The notes beneath the pieces are model-generated. The model made no database searches, was not told the DNA's origin, and worked only from the letters and a program-made list of their open reading frames with translations. The position numbers were made by a program, and so were the translations under genes. Below, in pieces: positions 43,292 to 51,677 of a stretch of DNA of 64,000 bases. The stretch spans positions 1,426,001 through 1,490,000 of the forward strand of contig NZ_OMPN01000001.1 of the NCBI RefSeq assembly GCF_900291975.1. Direction: 5' to 3'. Source of the stretch: Agathobaculum massiliense. Its GTDB lineage: Bacteria; Bacillota; Clostridia; Oscillospirales; Butyricicoccaceae. Numbering within the stretch: position 1 is the first letter of the stretch; each line of letters begins with the position of its first letter.

Positions 43292-43840
43292 TCAGAATGG
43301 ATAGATGATAGATTTAATTAACTCAGTATAATTCTTATTAGTATTATTACATTCGGTTTTTCCGTATTCTTGACTTCCTGTTTTCCGCGGTGCAGAGGTA
43401 TCGTTTTGAGCCGTCAAGACTTCCGTTTCTGTGCAGTCCTGATTGCGGCTGCCGGTAGGATGATGGGGCGGCTCTGGACGCTCTTGCGCGGTAAACTGCC
43501 TGACATAAATTTGGGACGGTTTGCCCTGTCCCTGACGGACACGTTCAATTAAGCCAACGCCTTTTTTGTTATCCAGCTCATTCAGCAACTTTAATACCTT
43601 GTCCTTTTTGCAGTTGAGGTGTTCTACAATATCTGTCACAGTGTAGTAGATAAATACACGGCCCTGATCGTCATACCAGCCATTACGGGCGGATAAACAC
43701 ATACGGTCCAGCATCAGGCTGTTTAGCAGCTTGGCGTCCGTGGACAGACCGCGAAACTGCGGGGCGGTAAACAGCAGACGGGGGATACGTAGAAATCGGA
43801 AGCTCTCCGACTGCTCACCATAGTAATAATCAAAGCTCAT
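43292..43840 (-). CDS. repA: RepA-type replication initiator, possibly 3'-truncated
   Basis: A 182-residue protein. The N-terminus matches RepA_N-type initiators of Firmicutes (ESFRFLRIPRLLFTAPQFRG, LSTDAKLLNSLMLDRMCLSA, RNGWYDDQGRVFIYYTVTDI). The winged-helix follows (HLNCKKDKVLKLLNELDNKKG, GLIERVRQGQGKPSQIYV). The tail is hydrophilic and ends early (ELIKSIIYPF) compared with what I recall of the family, which usually has a further C-terminal domain, so it may be truncated. It should start replication of the mobilisable element. The start at 43840 follows GGAAAG. Confidence 0.8.
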   Translation of the reverse strand: MSFDYYYGEQSESFRFLRIPRLLFTAPQFRGLSTDAKLLNSLMLDRMCLSARNGWYDDQGRVFIYYTVTDIVEHLNCKKDKVLKLLNELDNKKGVGLIERVRQGQGKPSQIYVRQFTAQERPEPPHHPTGSRNQDCTETEVLTAQNDTSAPRKTGSQEYGKTECNNTNKNYTELIKSIIYPF

Positions 43841-43872
43841 TTTTTCGTGTTCCTTTCTTTCCTTTAGATAGA

Positions 43873-43905
43873 AAAACGGCACTATCCGTTGGATAGTGCC
43901 GTTTT
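43873..43905. promoter_or_regulatory. Long palindrome upstream of repA
   Basis: Perfect 15-bp arms AAAACGGCACTATCC and complement with a 3-base loop. It lies about 30 bases upstream of the repA start. It may be a terminator-attenuator or initiator-binding site controlling copy number. Confidence 0.6.
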
Positions 43906-44177
43906 CTGGCGGTTATTCTCTTCGTCATAAAGATTTTTGTGCGGTGATTGCCTGTTTTTTGCGTTTTTACTGCTTTTTTAGCTATTCCTTATGCGTATTT
44001 GCCTTTGCCGGCGATAAAGTTTTTTAGAATCTGGCGTAAAAATCCGGCGATTATGACACCGGCAGAATTTTTGAAATATTGTCTTGTTGAAAAGGCAGCG
44101 GGCCGGATAAAAAACCACGGCCCGCTGTGTTTACATCTGCTGAATCTCATTTTCAGCGTATGCTTGATTTTATCGCA
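43906..44177. other. Spacer without a recognised gene
   Basis: Nothing recognisable; an open leftward frame here overlaps the IS66-remnant terminal repeat and is not considered real. Confidence 0.4.
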
Positions 44178-44964
44178 GTAACCGTCAGGTAATCGGACGG
44201 ATTGATAAATAGTGGAGGGAGTGCGATAATGTACCCATGACATACGTCAGTGACGACAGTGATGGGAAAGTGGGGACATTATGACGGTGAGGGAGGCAAA
44301 AGCCGAGGCCAACATGAACAGGTGGCAGCAATCATCACTGAATAAAGGCAAAGCGTGCAGAGTATAGTGGAATTCTACACAGGACGGCAAATCACAACCG
44401 GCCTGTTCTACAGGTCGCAGAGAAAAGTTTTGAACCGGCTGATAGGAAGCCAAACGGGTTCAAACGAGGGGCGGTGGATTTGCTTTGCAGAATTGCCGCC
44501 GGTAGAAGCCTTTCCGGTACCGCAGTTGTCGTCGGCATCAGAACCACAAACGGAGATATCAAAAGAGGCGGTTGCCACGCTCCGCATAAGAGGTACTGAA
44601 ATAGAGATTTACGCAAGAGCGGATGCAGTTTTGGTAGAGACGTTGTGCAAGGGGGATTCATGCTCAATGACTTCAATGGAGCTATACCTTGCAGTTGGAT
44701 ATACGGATCTGCGAAAAGGGATTGGCGGGCGGGCGGCTCTGGTGCAGCAGCAATTCGAACTTGATCCATTCACCAATACGCTGTTCCTTTTTTTGTGGTC
44801 GGCGCAGAGACCGCATGAAAGCCTTCTATTGGGGAAAAGACGGCATCTTACTCCTCTACAAACGTCTGGAGGAAGATGCTTCCATTGGCCAAGAAGCGGG
44901 GGTATGGGTACATTATCGAACTCGCCGCACTGTTTATCAATCCGTCCGATTGCTTGACGGTTAC
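44178..44964 (+). mobile_element. Internally deleted IS66-family derivative
   Basis: 787 bp with inverted ends of about 60 bp: GTAACCGTCAGGTAATCGG inward at left and its near-complement at right. Between them is a broken tnpA (MTVREAKAEANMNRWQQ then a TAG) and a frameshifted tnpB (MELYLAVGYTDLRKGIGGRA, DPFTNTLFLF, then RRRDRMKAFYWGKDG in another frame). No tnpC. It differs from the two full IS66 copies and cannot move by itself. Its right end is 22 bases from the groEL stop. Confidence 0.8.
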
Positions 44965-44985
44965 CAGAAACGTTTTTGTTCGGTC

Positions 44986-46620
44986 TTAGTAAACCTTCTT
45001 GTTGGATTCTTCTCTGGTCTTGCCGCCCGAACGTAGCCATGCCTCGTCAATCGGGTCGATAACATCCACCTCGGTCGTCAGGAATACCGACGCCATGGAA
45101 GCGGCGTTCTTCAGCGCCAGCTTTGTCACCTTGGCCGGATCAACAACGCCTACCTCCGCCATGCGGACAAACTCTCCGGTGATGACATCCAAACCAACGC
45201 CATTTCCCTGCTTTACTGCTTCCGAGGCAACCACGCCGCTGTCAAATCCGGCATTCTGCGCAATCTGGCGCATGGGTTCCTCTAACGCCTCCATCACAAC
45301 CTGTGCGCCGGAAAGCTCATCGCCGGTAAGCTGCTGCGCATACTTGCGCACCGCAGGAATCGCATTGCAGAACGCAACGCCTCCACCGGCAACAATACCC
45401 TCCGCAAGCGCGGCGCGGACAGCATTGAGAGCATCCTCAACGCGCGCCTTCTTTTCTTTCAGTTCGAGTTCGGATGCCGCGCCGACACGAATGACAGCAA
45501 CGCCGCTTGCCAGCTTGCCGAGACGCTCCCGCGCACGATCCACTGCAAATTCATCTTTCGCCTCAGCCAGCATACGGCGGAGCTTTTCTATCTCCTCCGC
45601 AATCGCTGCCTTGTCGCCTGCACCGCCGACGATAATAGTCCGGTCCTTGCGGACAGTGACCTTCTCCGCCTCGCCAAGCATATCTACCGTCGCCTTTTTC
45701 AGATCATATCCGGTCTCTTCGCGAACGACGGTCGCGCCCGTGAGCAGAGCCAACTCATCCACCAGCGCCTTTTTGCGCTCCCCCACGCCAGGCGCACGCA
45801 CCGCAACCGAGTCAATTGCGCCCTGTAGCTTATTGATTACCAAAGCTTTAAGCGCTTCGCCTTCCACATCCTCTGCAACAATCAGCAGCTTTCTGCCGCA
45901 TTGCGCGACCTTGTCCAAAATTGGGATAATATCACCCAAACTGCTGATTTTCTTATCCGTAAACAAGATATAGGGATGCTCCAGCATAGCCTCCATCTTT
46001 TCCGTATCAGTAACCATGTACTCTGAAAGGTAGCCCTTGTCAAATTGGCTGCCCTTCACAATCTCAAAGGAGGTATCCATAGTCTGCGAATCTTCAATGG
46101 TAATGACGCCATCCTGGCCCACCTGATCCATGATCTCTCCCAGAATCTCGCCAGTCTGGCGGTCCGCACCGGAAATCGAAGCGACCTGCACAATATCCTC
46201 CTTACCCTTCGGCAAGTATGCGCTTTCGCTGATCGACTGCACAGCCGCATTCACTGCACCCTGAATGCCCCGGCGAAGCCCCATCGGGTTCACACCGGCC
46301 GCCATATTGCGAGTGCCTCCGCGAATAATCGCCTGCATCAGCAACATCGCAGTCGAGGTACCGTCGCCGACGGCCTCGTTGGTCTTTTCTGCAACCTGCT
46401 TGAGCATCTGCGCGCCAAGATTTTCCGTGATATCGGACAGTTCGAAGTCCTTGGCAACGGCCGATCCCTCGTTTGTAACGAAAACCCTGTCACCGAAGCC
46501 GGCGACCATAACATTGCGCCCCTTGGGGCCGATTGTAGTTTTTACTGCGTCTGCCAGCTGATTCATGCCCGCTTGCAGACGCTTTCTAGCTTGATCGCCA
46601 TAATATAAATCTCTTGCCAT
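44986..46620 (-). CDS. groEL: GroEL-type chaperonin paralogue
   Basis: A 544-residue protein, normal GroEL length. ATP-binding and equatorial signatures are present (KTTIGPKGRNVMV, VGDGTSTAMLLMQAII), and AEDVEGEALKALVINKL marks the apical domain. The end, GGKTREESNKKVY, lacks the usual GGM repeat tail. No groES gene is adjacent. It is the last gene of the leftward betaine-CoA operon, suggesting a chaperonin dedicated to, or recruited by, that pathway. The start at 46620 (MARDLYYGDQARKRL) follows GGGAGATG. A strong hairpin (46656-46685) lies between it and the transporter. Confidence 0.92.
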   Translation of the reverse strand: MARDLYYGDQARKRLQAGMNQLADAVKTTIGPKGRNVMVAGFGDRVFVTNEGSAVAKDFELSDITENLGAQMLKQVAEKTNEAVGDGTSTAMLLMQAIIRGGTRNMAAGVNPMGLRRGIQGAVNAAVQSISESAYLPKGKEDIVQVASISGADRQTGEILGEIMDQVGQDGVITIEDSQTMDTSFEIVKGSQFDKGYLSEYMVTDTEKMEAMLEHPYILFTDKKISSLGDIIPILDKVAQCGRKLLIVAEDVEGEALKALVINKLQGAIDSVAVRAPGVGERKKALVDELALLTGATVVREETGYDLKKATVDMLGEAEKVTVRKDRTIIVGGAGDKAAIAEEIEKLRRMLAEAKDEFAVDRARERLGKLASGVAVIRVGAASELELKEKKARVEDALNAVRAALAEGIVAGGGVAFCNAIPAVRKYAQQLTGDELSGAQVVMEALEEPMRQIAQNAGFDSGVVASEAVKQGNGVGLDVITGEFVRMAEVGVVDPAKVTKLALKNAASMASVFLTTEVDVIDPIDEAWLRSGGKTREESNKKVY

Positions 46621-46655
46621 GTTGTGTTTACATCTCCCTGACTGCTTTCGCACAG

Positions 46656-46685
46656 ATAGGCATGCGGAAAACACCGCATGCCTAT
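46656..46685. terminator. Hairpin between BCCT transporter and groEL
   Basis: Perfect 12-bp stem ATAGGCATGCGG / CCGCATGCCTAT with a 6-base loop. Leftward it lacks a clear T-run, so it may act as a partial terminator or RNA-stability element that sets groEL expression. Confidence 0.6.
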
Positions 46686-46712
46686 TGTACCTGCAAAGTA
46701 TTTAGGAAAGGA

Positions 46713-48359
46713 TTAAACCTTTTTTTCTATTATCTCACACTCGCTCGCTTCTTGCAAGGCCCCTCGCACATTAGCGTTCTCTTCAATCGTTCTCTCCCTG
46801 TCCTCTGCTTCCTTGATCGCTATGATCTCCGCATGGAGGCCGCTGCGCTCGTCTTCCTTCAGCCACTTTAACAGGCCAAGCATCATACCGGCCAGAATCA
46901 GGAGGAATGGGGCGGAAATGATAATCGCAATGTACTTGATCGAGTCGAATGAGGCGCCAACCAGCAGTACAGACATCGGGATGATCGCCAGCAGCACACA
47001 GAAGAAGATGCGAAGCGCCATCTTCGGCGTACCGCGCTTGGTTACGGTTTCCGCCAAAGCCAGAGAAGCGGAGTCCATGGACGGCGCGACGAAACCGACG
47101 ATCAGCACCAAAATCAGGAACGGTAGAAGTGTCGAGCCCAGCGGCAGAGCCTTCAAAATCTCATAAATCGCTGCATCACCAATACCGCTTGCAACCAGGC
47201 CGGTTACGTCAACCATACCCTGGGTATGTGCATAAATCGAGAAGCTGCCGTCGATGCCGAAGATGCACATGCCGCCGAAGGACATGATAAAAATGGTGTA
47301 GATTGCAATCTCACGGATGGTTCTGCCTTTGGAAACCTTCGCAATGAAGATACCCATCATTGCAACATAGTTCAGGTAGAAAGCAACGAAGTAAATCGTC
47401 CAGCTTTCTGCAAAGCCTGTATTCGCGATCGGGTCGGTGAACAGCGCCATACGCGGCAGATCCTGAATCAGATAGCCCAGAGAGTTGACAATATTCTTGA
47501 AGATGAACGTCGTTGGCCCCATAAACAGTACATACAGCAGGAAGAAGATACACACGACAGAAGCGATATTACTGATCGTCTGCATACCCTTCTTCGTGCC
47601 GAGGAAAGAGGTAAACGTATAAACCAGCGCGATGAATACGATAACGCCAATCTGAACAGCCGGCGTCGCCTCGATACCCCAGAGCGTATTCAGGCCAGAA
47701 GTTGCCAGCGGTACACCAAGACCCAGCGAAGAGCTGAGCGCACCCAGAATGCCAAAGATGACCAGAAAGTCGATCACTTTGCCGATGATAGACTTCCCCT
47801 TGACCTTTTTGCCCAGCATTGCGCAGCATACCGCGCTCGTCTGGAAAGAAGGGAGTTTTCTGACATACACACCGTAAGCGATCGCCACGCCGGCAATCGT
47901 ATACAGGGACTGGTTGACAAAGCCCCAGTGGAAGAACTGGTACGCCAGCGAGGACTCGAGCGCTTCCAGGCTTTGCGGCTCCATGCCAAGGCCGGGTGCC
48001 TGGTAGTAACTCGCCCATTCTACGAACGACCAGTACAGTGCAGCAGACGCCAGAGACGCCAGCAGCATCATAGCAAAATAGCTAAAGTTCGAGTATTCCG
48101 GCTTGCAGTTACCCAAGCGGATCTTGCCATATTTGCCAAAGCCCAGATAAAGGGATACCAGAAAAGAAATAAACGCAACCAGCAGGAAGAACGGCCCCAG
48201 CGCATCTATCATGACATTAAAGAAGTTCATGATCGTGTTGAGTGTTCCTTCCGCATTCACAACCATACAGATGATAAATGCAACCAGTATGGCTACGCTA
48301 ACAATAATCAAGCCTACTTCTACATCAGCGTTTTTATTCTTTTTGGAGTCATTATCCAT
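46713..48359 (-). CDS. BCCT-family betaine/carnitine transporter
   Basis: A 548-residue protein with about twelve membrane helices. Helices 3-4 carry SAALYWSFVEWASYYQAPG, close to the CaiT pattern of an aromatic substrate box followed by YYQAP. The Trp-box region is FFHWGFVNQSLYTIAGVAIAY, then VRKLPSF, again as in CaiT. It should import a quaternary amine such as carnitine, gamma-butyrobetaine or a related betaine, possibly by exchange with the product. The C-terminal tail is charged. The start at 48359 is chosen over 48380. It lies directly after the thioesterase gene. Confidence 0.88.
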   Translation of the reverse strand: MDNDSKKNKNADVEVGLIIVSVAILVAFIICMVVNAEGTLNTIMNFFNVMIDALGPFFLLVAFISFLVSLYLGFGKYGKIRLGNCKPEYSNFSYFAMMLLASLASAALYWSFVEWASYYQAPGLGMEPQSLEALESSLAYQFFHWGFVNQSLYTIAGVAIAYGVYVRKLPSFQTSAVCCAMLGKKVKGKSIIGKVIDFLVIFGILGALSSSLGLGVPLATSGLNTLWGIEATPAVQIGVIVFIALVYTFTSFLGTKKGMQTISNIASVVCIFFLLYVLFMGPTTFIFKNIVNSLGYLIQDLPRMALFTDPIANTGFAESWTIYFVAFYLNYVAMMGIFIAKVSKGRTIREIAIYTIFIMSFGGMCIFGIDGSFSIYAHTQGMVDVTGLVASGIGDAAIYEILKALPLGSTLLPFLILVLIVGFVAPSMDSASLALAETVTKRGTPKMALRIFFCVLLAIIPMSVLLVGASFDSIKYIAIIISAPFLLILAGMMLGLLKWLKEDERSGLHAEIIAIKEAEDRERTIEENANVRGALQEASECEIIEKKV

Positions 48360-48394
48360 CTTCCTATTTCGCCTCCTCATAACGGTGGTAGGTT

Positions 48395-48811
48395 TTACGA
48401 GCTCAAAAGCGCTCTCATCAAGTCAGTAATCGGGCGGCTGGTGCGGTTTTCCACATCATAGCCTACATATACCGACTCACACAGGAGGATCAGGTCATCC
48501 TCACCTTGATGATAGATCTCAAACTGTATGGTAAAGCTTTTCTTGCCGATTTTGATCTTGCTGATACCAACTTCAAGCATGTCGCCCGCATATGCGCTGG
48601 AAACAAATTCATAGGTAGACTTTTTATGACATACCTCAGAGTCATGCTTTTCTGCCAGTTCTCGGTAGGAGTATCCCTTGGAGCGGAGGAATTCCTCAAA
48701 CGCCAGGTCGGTATATGCAACATAATTACCGTTGTAAACAATGCCCTGCTGGTCTACCTCGCCGTAGCGAACACGAAACGGAGGGCAAAAGTAAAAGCAA
48801 TCACGCCTCAT
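48395..48811 (-). CDS. Hotdog-fold acyl-CoA thioesterase (4HBT/YbgC-like)
   Basis: A 138-residue protein. The catalytic region RVRYGEVDQQGIVYNGNYVAYTD contains the Asp of YbgC-type thioesterases, followed by AFEEFLRSKG. It probably hydrolyses a CoA ester formed by the operon's CoA-transferases and dehydrogenase, recycling CoA or relieving blocked intermediates. Its start overlaps the ferredoxin stop, so the two are coupled. Confidence 0.85.
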   Translation of the reverse strand: MRRDCFYFCPPFRVRYGEVDQQGIVYNGNYVAYTDLAFEEFLRSKGYSYRELAEKHDSEVCHKKSTYEFVSSAYAGDMLEVGISKIKIGKKSFTIQFEIYHQGEDDLILLCESVYVGYDVENRTSRPITDLMRALLSS

Positions 48812-49137
48812 TATGGCTCTCCTCGCTTTTTTCTGTATTCTCTGGATCTGTTCAGGCGTTTTACTGCCGCACGCAGCGCGGCAGCAGAATTAGCCGAACG
48901 CTTACGGACCTTGTGTTTCAATGCACCTGGAGCGCAGACATCCACACAATAGCCGCAGTTAATACACGTCAAAAACGCTTTTCCAACCGCATGCGGATAG
49001 CCCTCTTCATCCACGCTGATGACACGCATCGGACAGATATCCACACAGGCATTGCATTTTACGCATTTTTCCTTGTCCGGAGAAATCAGTTCAACAGCTT
49101 CCACAACAAAATCCCCTTCAAAACAGAATCCATCCAA
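48811..49137 (-). CDS. Two-cluster 4Fe-4S ferredoxin
   Basis: A 108-residue protein with two cluster motifs (CVKCNACVDICP and CINCGYCVDVCAP) and a basic C-terminal tail (VKRLNRSREYRKKRGEP). It is a likely electron carrier for the acyl-CoA dehydrogenase reaction of the operon. The N-terminal 20 residues (DGFCFEGDFVVEAVELI) are an extra strand region. It lies between the thioesterase and a CoA-transferase gene. Confidence 0.85.
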   Translation of the reverse strand: MDGFCFEGDFVVEAVELISPDKEKCVKCNACVDICPMRVISVDEEGYPHAVGKAFLTCINCGYCVDVCAPGALKHKVRKRSANSAAALRAAVKRLNRSREYRKKRGEP

Positions 49138-49203
49138 CGTTCAATGTCCTTGTATACACCAGGCCATGAATATCAGATGGATCGTTTTACCTTTGATAGA
49201 TCA

Positions 49204-50406
49204 TCAACCTGCCTGGTGTATTGCACCCTCTGCGAGCAACTTGTCGATTCTCTCCTGATCATAGCCAAGGCTGTTCAAGATTTCGATGCTGTTCGCACCA
49301 GGGAATCCGGCCGTCGAAGCGTCCGGATCTACCGGAGTCTCGCTGAAGAGGATAGGCGTATTGGTCACAGTGTATTCCCCTACGCCAAGCTGATTGATCT
49401 GGGTAATTACATTCAGTGCTTTTGTTTGCGGGTTATTGTCAAACTCCTGAAGCGACTGCACCGCAGCAGCGGGTACGCCAGCCTCATGGAGTTTGTTTTC
49501 AACATCATATCTTCCCATTGCACCTGTTGCTTTTTCCAGTTCCACGATCAGCGCATCTCTGTTCTGCACACGCAGTTCGTTATTGCAGAACCTCGGATCC
49601 GCCGCCAGATCATCCACCCCAAGCGTATAGCAGAGGGTTTTCCACTCCCCCTCGCTGCTCACGGCAATGACAACATTGCCGTCCTTGGCAGCGAATTCGC
49701 CATAGGGCGCATACCAAACATAATGGTTGCCGGACTTTTCGGTGAACTTGCCGGTCACCGAATGCTCCAGGACAGGAGCTTCACACATATAAAACGCACA
49801 ATCGAGCATTGCGATGTCAACGCGAAGCCCCTTGCCGGTCTTCTGCTTATACAGCAACGCCATCGACAGGCCTCGCATCATCTGCAACCCCGCCCATGTA
49901 TCGCACATGGAAAAACCAGGCTTAATAGGGGCATCGCCCGCCTGACCACTCTGCGCAACCAGACCGCTTCGGGCAGCAGCGATAATATCCATACACGGCA
50001 GGTGGGACAACGGACCATATGTACCGAATCCAGAAATAGATCCGTAAATCAGACTGGGATTGACTTCCACCATCTTGTCATAGCCGAGCCCCAGCTTTTC
50101 CAACGTGCCTGCCTTGAAGTTCTCAATGACAATATCTACCTGCGCAACCAGATCAAGGACAACCTTCTTGCCCTCTTCCGAACGCATGTCAATTGCAATT
50201 CCCTTTTTGCCGCGATTATATTGACAGAAATATAGGCTGATGTCGTTGACATACGGGCCGTATTCACGGGAAATATCGCCGTTTCCGGGCCGCTCTACCT
50301 TGATTACGTCTGCTCCCATGTCTGCCAGCATCATGCCACAGAACGGTGCAGATAGAACTTGAGAAAAATCAAGAACTTTAATTCCTTTGAGAGGTCCCTT
50401 CCTCAT
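49204..50406 (-). CDS. Class III (CaiB/BaiF) CoA-transferase, first copy
   Basis: A 400-residue protein. Family signatures are PLKGIKVLDFSQVLSAPFCG, LADMGADVIKVERPGNGD, NRGKKGIAID and the catalytic Asp in LPCMDIIAAARSGL. It transfers CoA between a carboxylic acid and an acyl-CoA donor by a ping-pong mechanism. With the BCCT transporter and dehydrogenase it fits activation of a betaine acid. Ribosome site GGGAG before the start. It is 49 bases downstream of the second CoA-transferase gene. Confidence 0.9.
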   Translation of the reverse strand: MRKGPLKGIKVLDFSQVLSAPFCGMMLADMGADVIKVERPGNGDISREYGPYVNDISLYFCQYNRGKKGIAIDMRSEEGKKVVLDLVAQVDIVIENFKAGTLEKLGLGYDKMVEVNPSLIYGSISGFGTYGPLSHLPCMDIIAAARSGLVAQSGQAGDAPIKPGFSMCDTWAGLQMMRGLSMALLYKQKTGKGLRVDIAMLDCAFYMCEAPVLEHSVTGKFTEKSGNHYVWYAPYGEFAAKDGNVVIAVSSEGEWKTLCYTLGVDDLAADPRFCNNELRVQNRDALIVELEKATGAMGRYDVENKLHEAGVPAAAVQSLQEFDNNPQTKALNVITQINQLGVGEYTVTNTPILFSETPVDPDASTAGFPGANSIEILNSLGYDQERIDKLLAEGAIHQAG

Positions 50407-50454
50407 TTTTCACTCCCCCAAACTCATGATCTCAGGCTTATCCAATACTACCGT

Positions 50455-51633
50455 TCAAATGACGCCTTCTCTATGCAGATTTTCCATCGCCGCGGCATCA
50501 ATTCCAAGGGAGGTATAGACCTGCTCATTCTGCGCACCGATTTCGGGCGCCGCAGACAGCGGCTCCTCTTCTTCTCCGCAGAACTTGACCGGCTTGCCCG
50601 GCATCTCAAGTTCGCCAAGGTCGGTATCATTCACAGAAACAATCATGTTTCTTACACGCAACTGCGGCTGCTGCAGTGCTTCTTTGGTGGTACTGCACAT
50701 CGTACCTGGGATAAGTGCCTGATCGCAGATATCGGCAATTTCCTGCATCGTGTAACCCGAGAATAGATCCTCCAGTTTAACACGCAGATCACCGAAATAG
50801 TGGTAACCCCTCACCAGATTGGAACAGTATTTTTCATCTTCTGTCCATTCCTTCGGACAGTTGAATGCATTACAGAACTTTTCCCACTGAGCGTCGGACG
50901 AAATCCCCATCGCCACATAGCCGTCCTTACATTTCAGGATGTCATAAGGGTTGATCAGCGGGTGTGCATTACCGGTACGCATCGGATCCTCATGCTCCGC
51001 GCCGTAGGTGATAACCTTATCTTCAGTGATGGCAACAGCCGAGCCACAAAGTGTCGTTTCCACTACCTGCCCCTCGCCGGTTTCTCTGGCATGATAAACC
51101 GCCAAGCACACAGCAGAGGAAAGGAAGCTAGCCGCGTAGTGCTCCGATATCGCAAAGCCAATGCGGGTGGGTGGTTTTTCCGGAAAACCAGTAAAATGCA
51201 TCACGCCGCTCTTCGCCTGCGCAATCAGATCTAACTGCGGGGTATCCGCTTCGTCGCCTGTGGAACCGTATGCGGAAATGCGTCCGTATACAAGAGATGG
51301 TTTGATGACTGATAACACATCATATCCGAGCCCAAGCTCTTCCATTGTTTTGGGCGGGAAATTTTCCAGAACAACATCGGCCGTAGCCACCAGCTTTTTG
51401 AAAATCTCCTTCCCTTCCGGATGCCGCAGATCGAGCGTTATGCTCTTCTTTCCGCGGTCACGAAAGGCATGATGAACACTGGCACCATTTTTTAATGGTG
51501 CCAGTGTTCTCAGCGGGTCTCCACCGGGAGACTCCACCTTAATCACCTCTGCTCCGTAATCAGCCAATTCCATCCCGCAGTAACCGGAAAGTGTCATCAG
51601 GTCAAGAACTCTTATTCCTTCTAAAGGGAACAT
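50455..51633 (-). CDS. Class III (CaiB/BaiF) CoA-transferase, second copy
   Basis: A 392-residue protein. It shows PLEGIRVLDLMTLSGYCGME, LADYGAEVIKVESPGGDPL, RGKKSITLDLRHPEGKE and the catalytic Asp in PQLDLIAQAKSGV. It is related to but clearly different from the first copy, so the two may act on different acids (substrate and product) or form a heteromer. It lies between the first CoA-transferase and the acyl-CoA dehydrogenase. Confidence 0.9.
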   Translation of the reverse strand: MFPLEGIRVLDLMTLSGYCGMELADYGAEVIKVESPGGDPLRTLAPLKNGASVHHAFRDRGKKSITLDLRHPEGKEIFKKLVATADVVLENFPPKTMEELGLGYDVLSVIKPSLVYGRISAYGSTGDEADTPQLDLIAQAKSGVMHFTGFPEKPPTRIGFAISEHYAASFLSSAVCLAVYHARETGEGQVVETTLCGSAVAITEDKVITYGAEHEDPMRTGNAHPLINPYDILKCKDGYVAMGISSDAQWEKFCNAFNCPKEWTEDEKYCSNLVRGYHYFGDLRVKLEDLFSGYTMQEIADICDQALIPGTMCSTTKEALQQPQLRVRNMIVSVNDTDLGELEMPGKPVKFCGEEEEPLSAAPEIGAQNEQVYTSLGIDAAAMENLHREGVI

Positions 51634-51677
51634 AGCAACCTCCTAATTACTGTAAGAAGCAAGCCTCACGGAAAATA

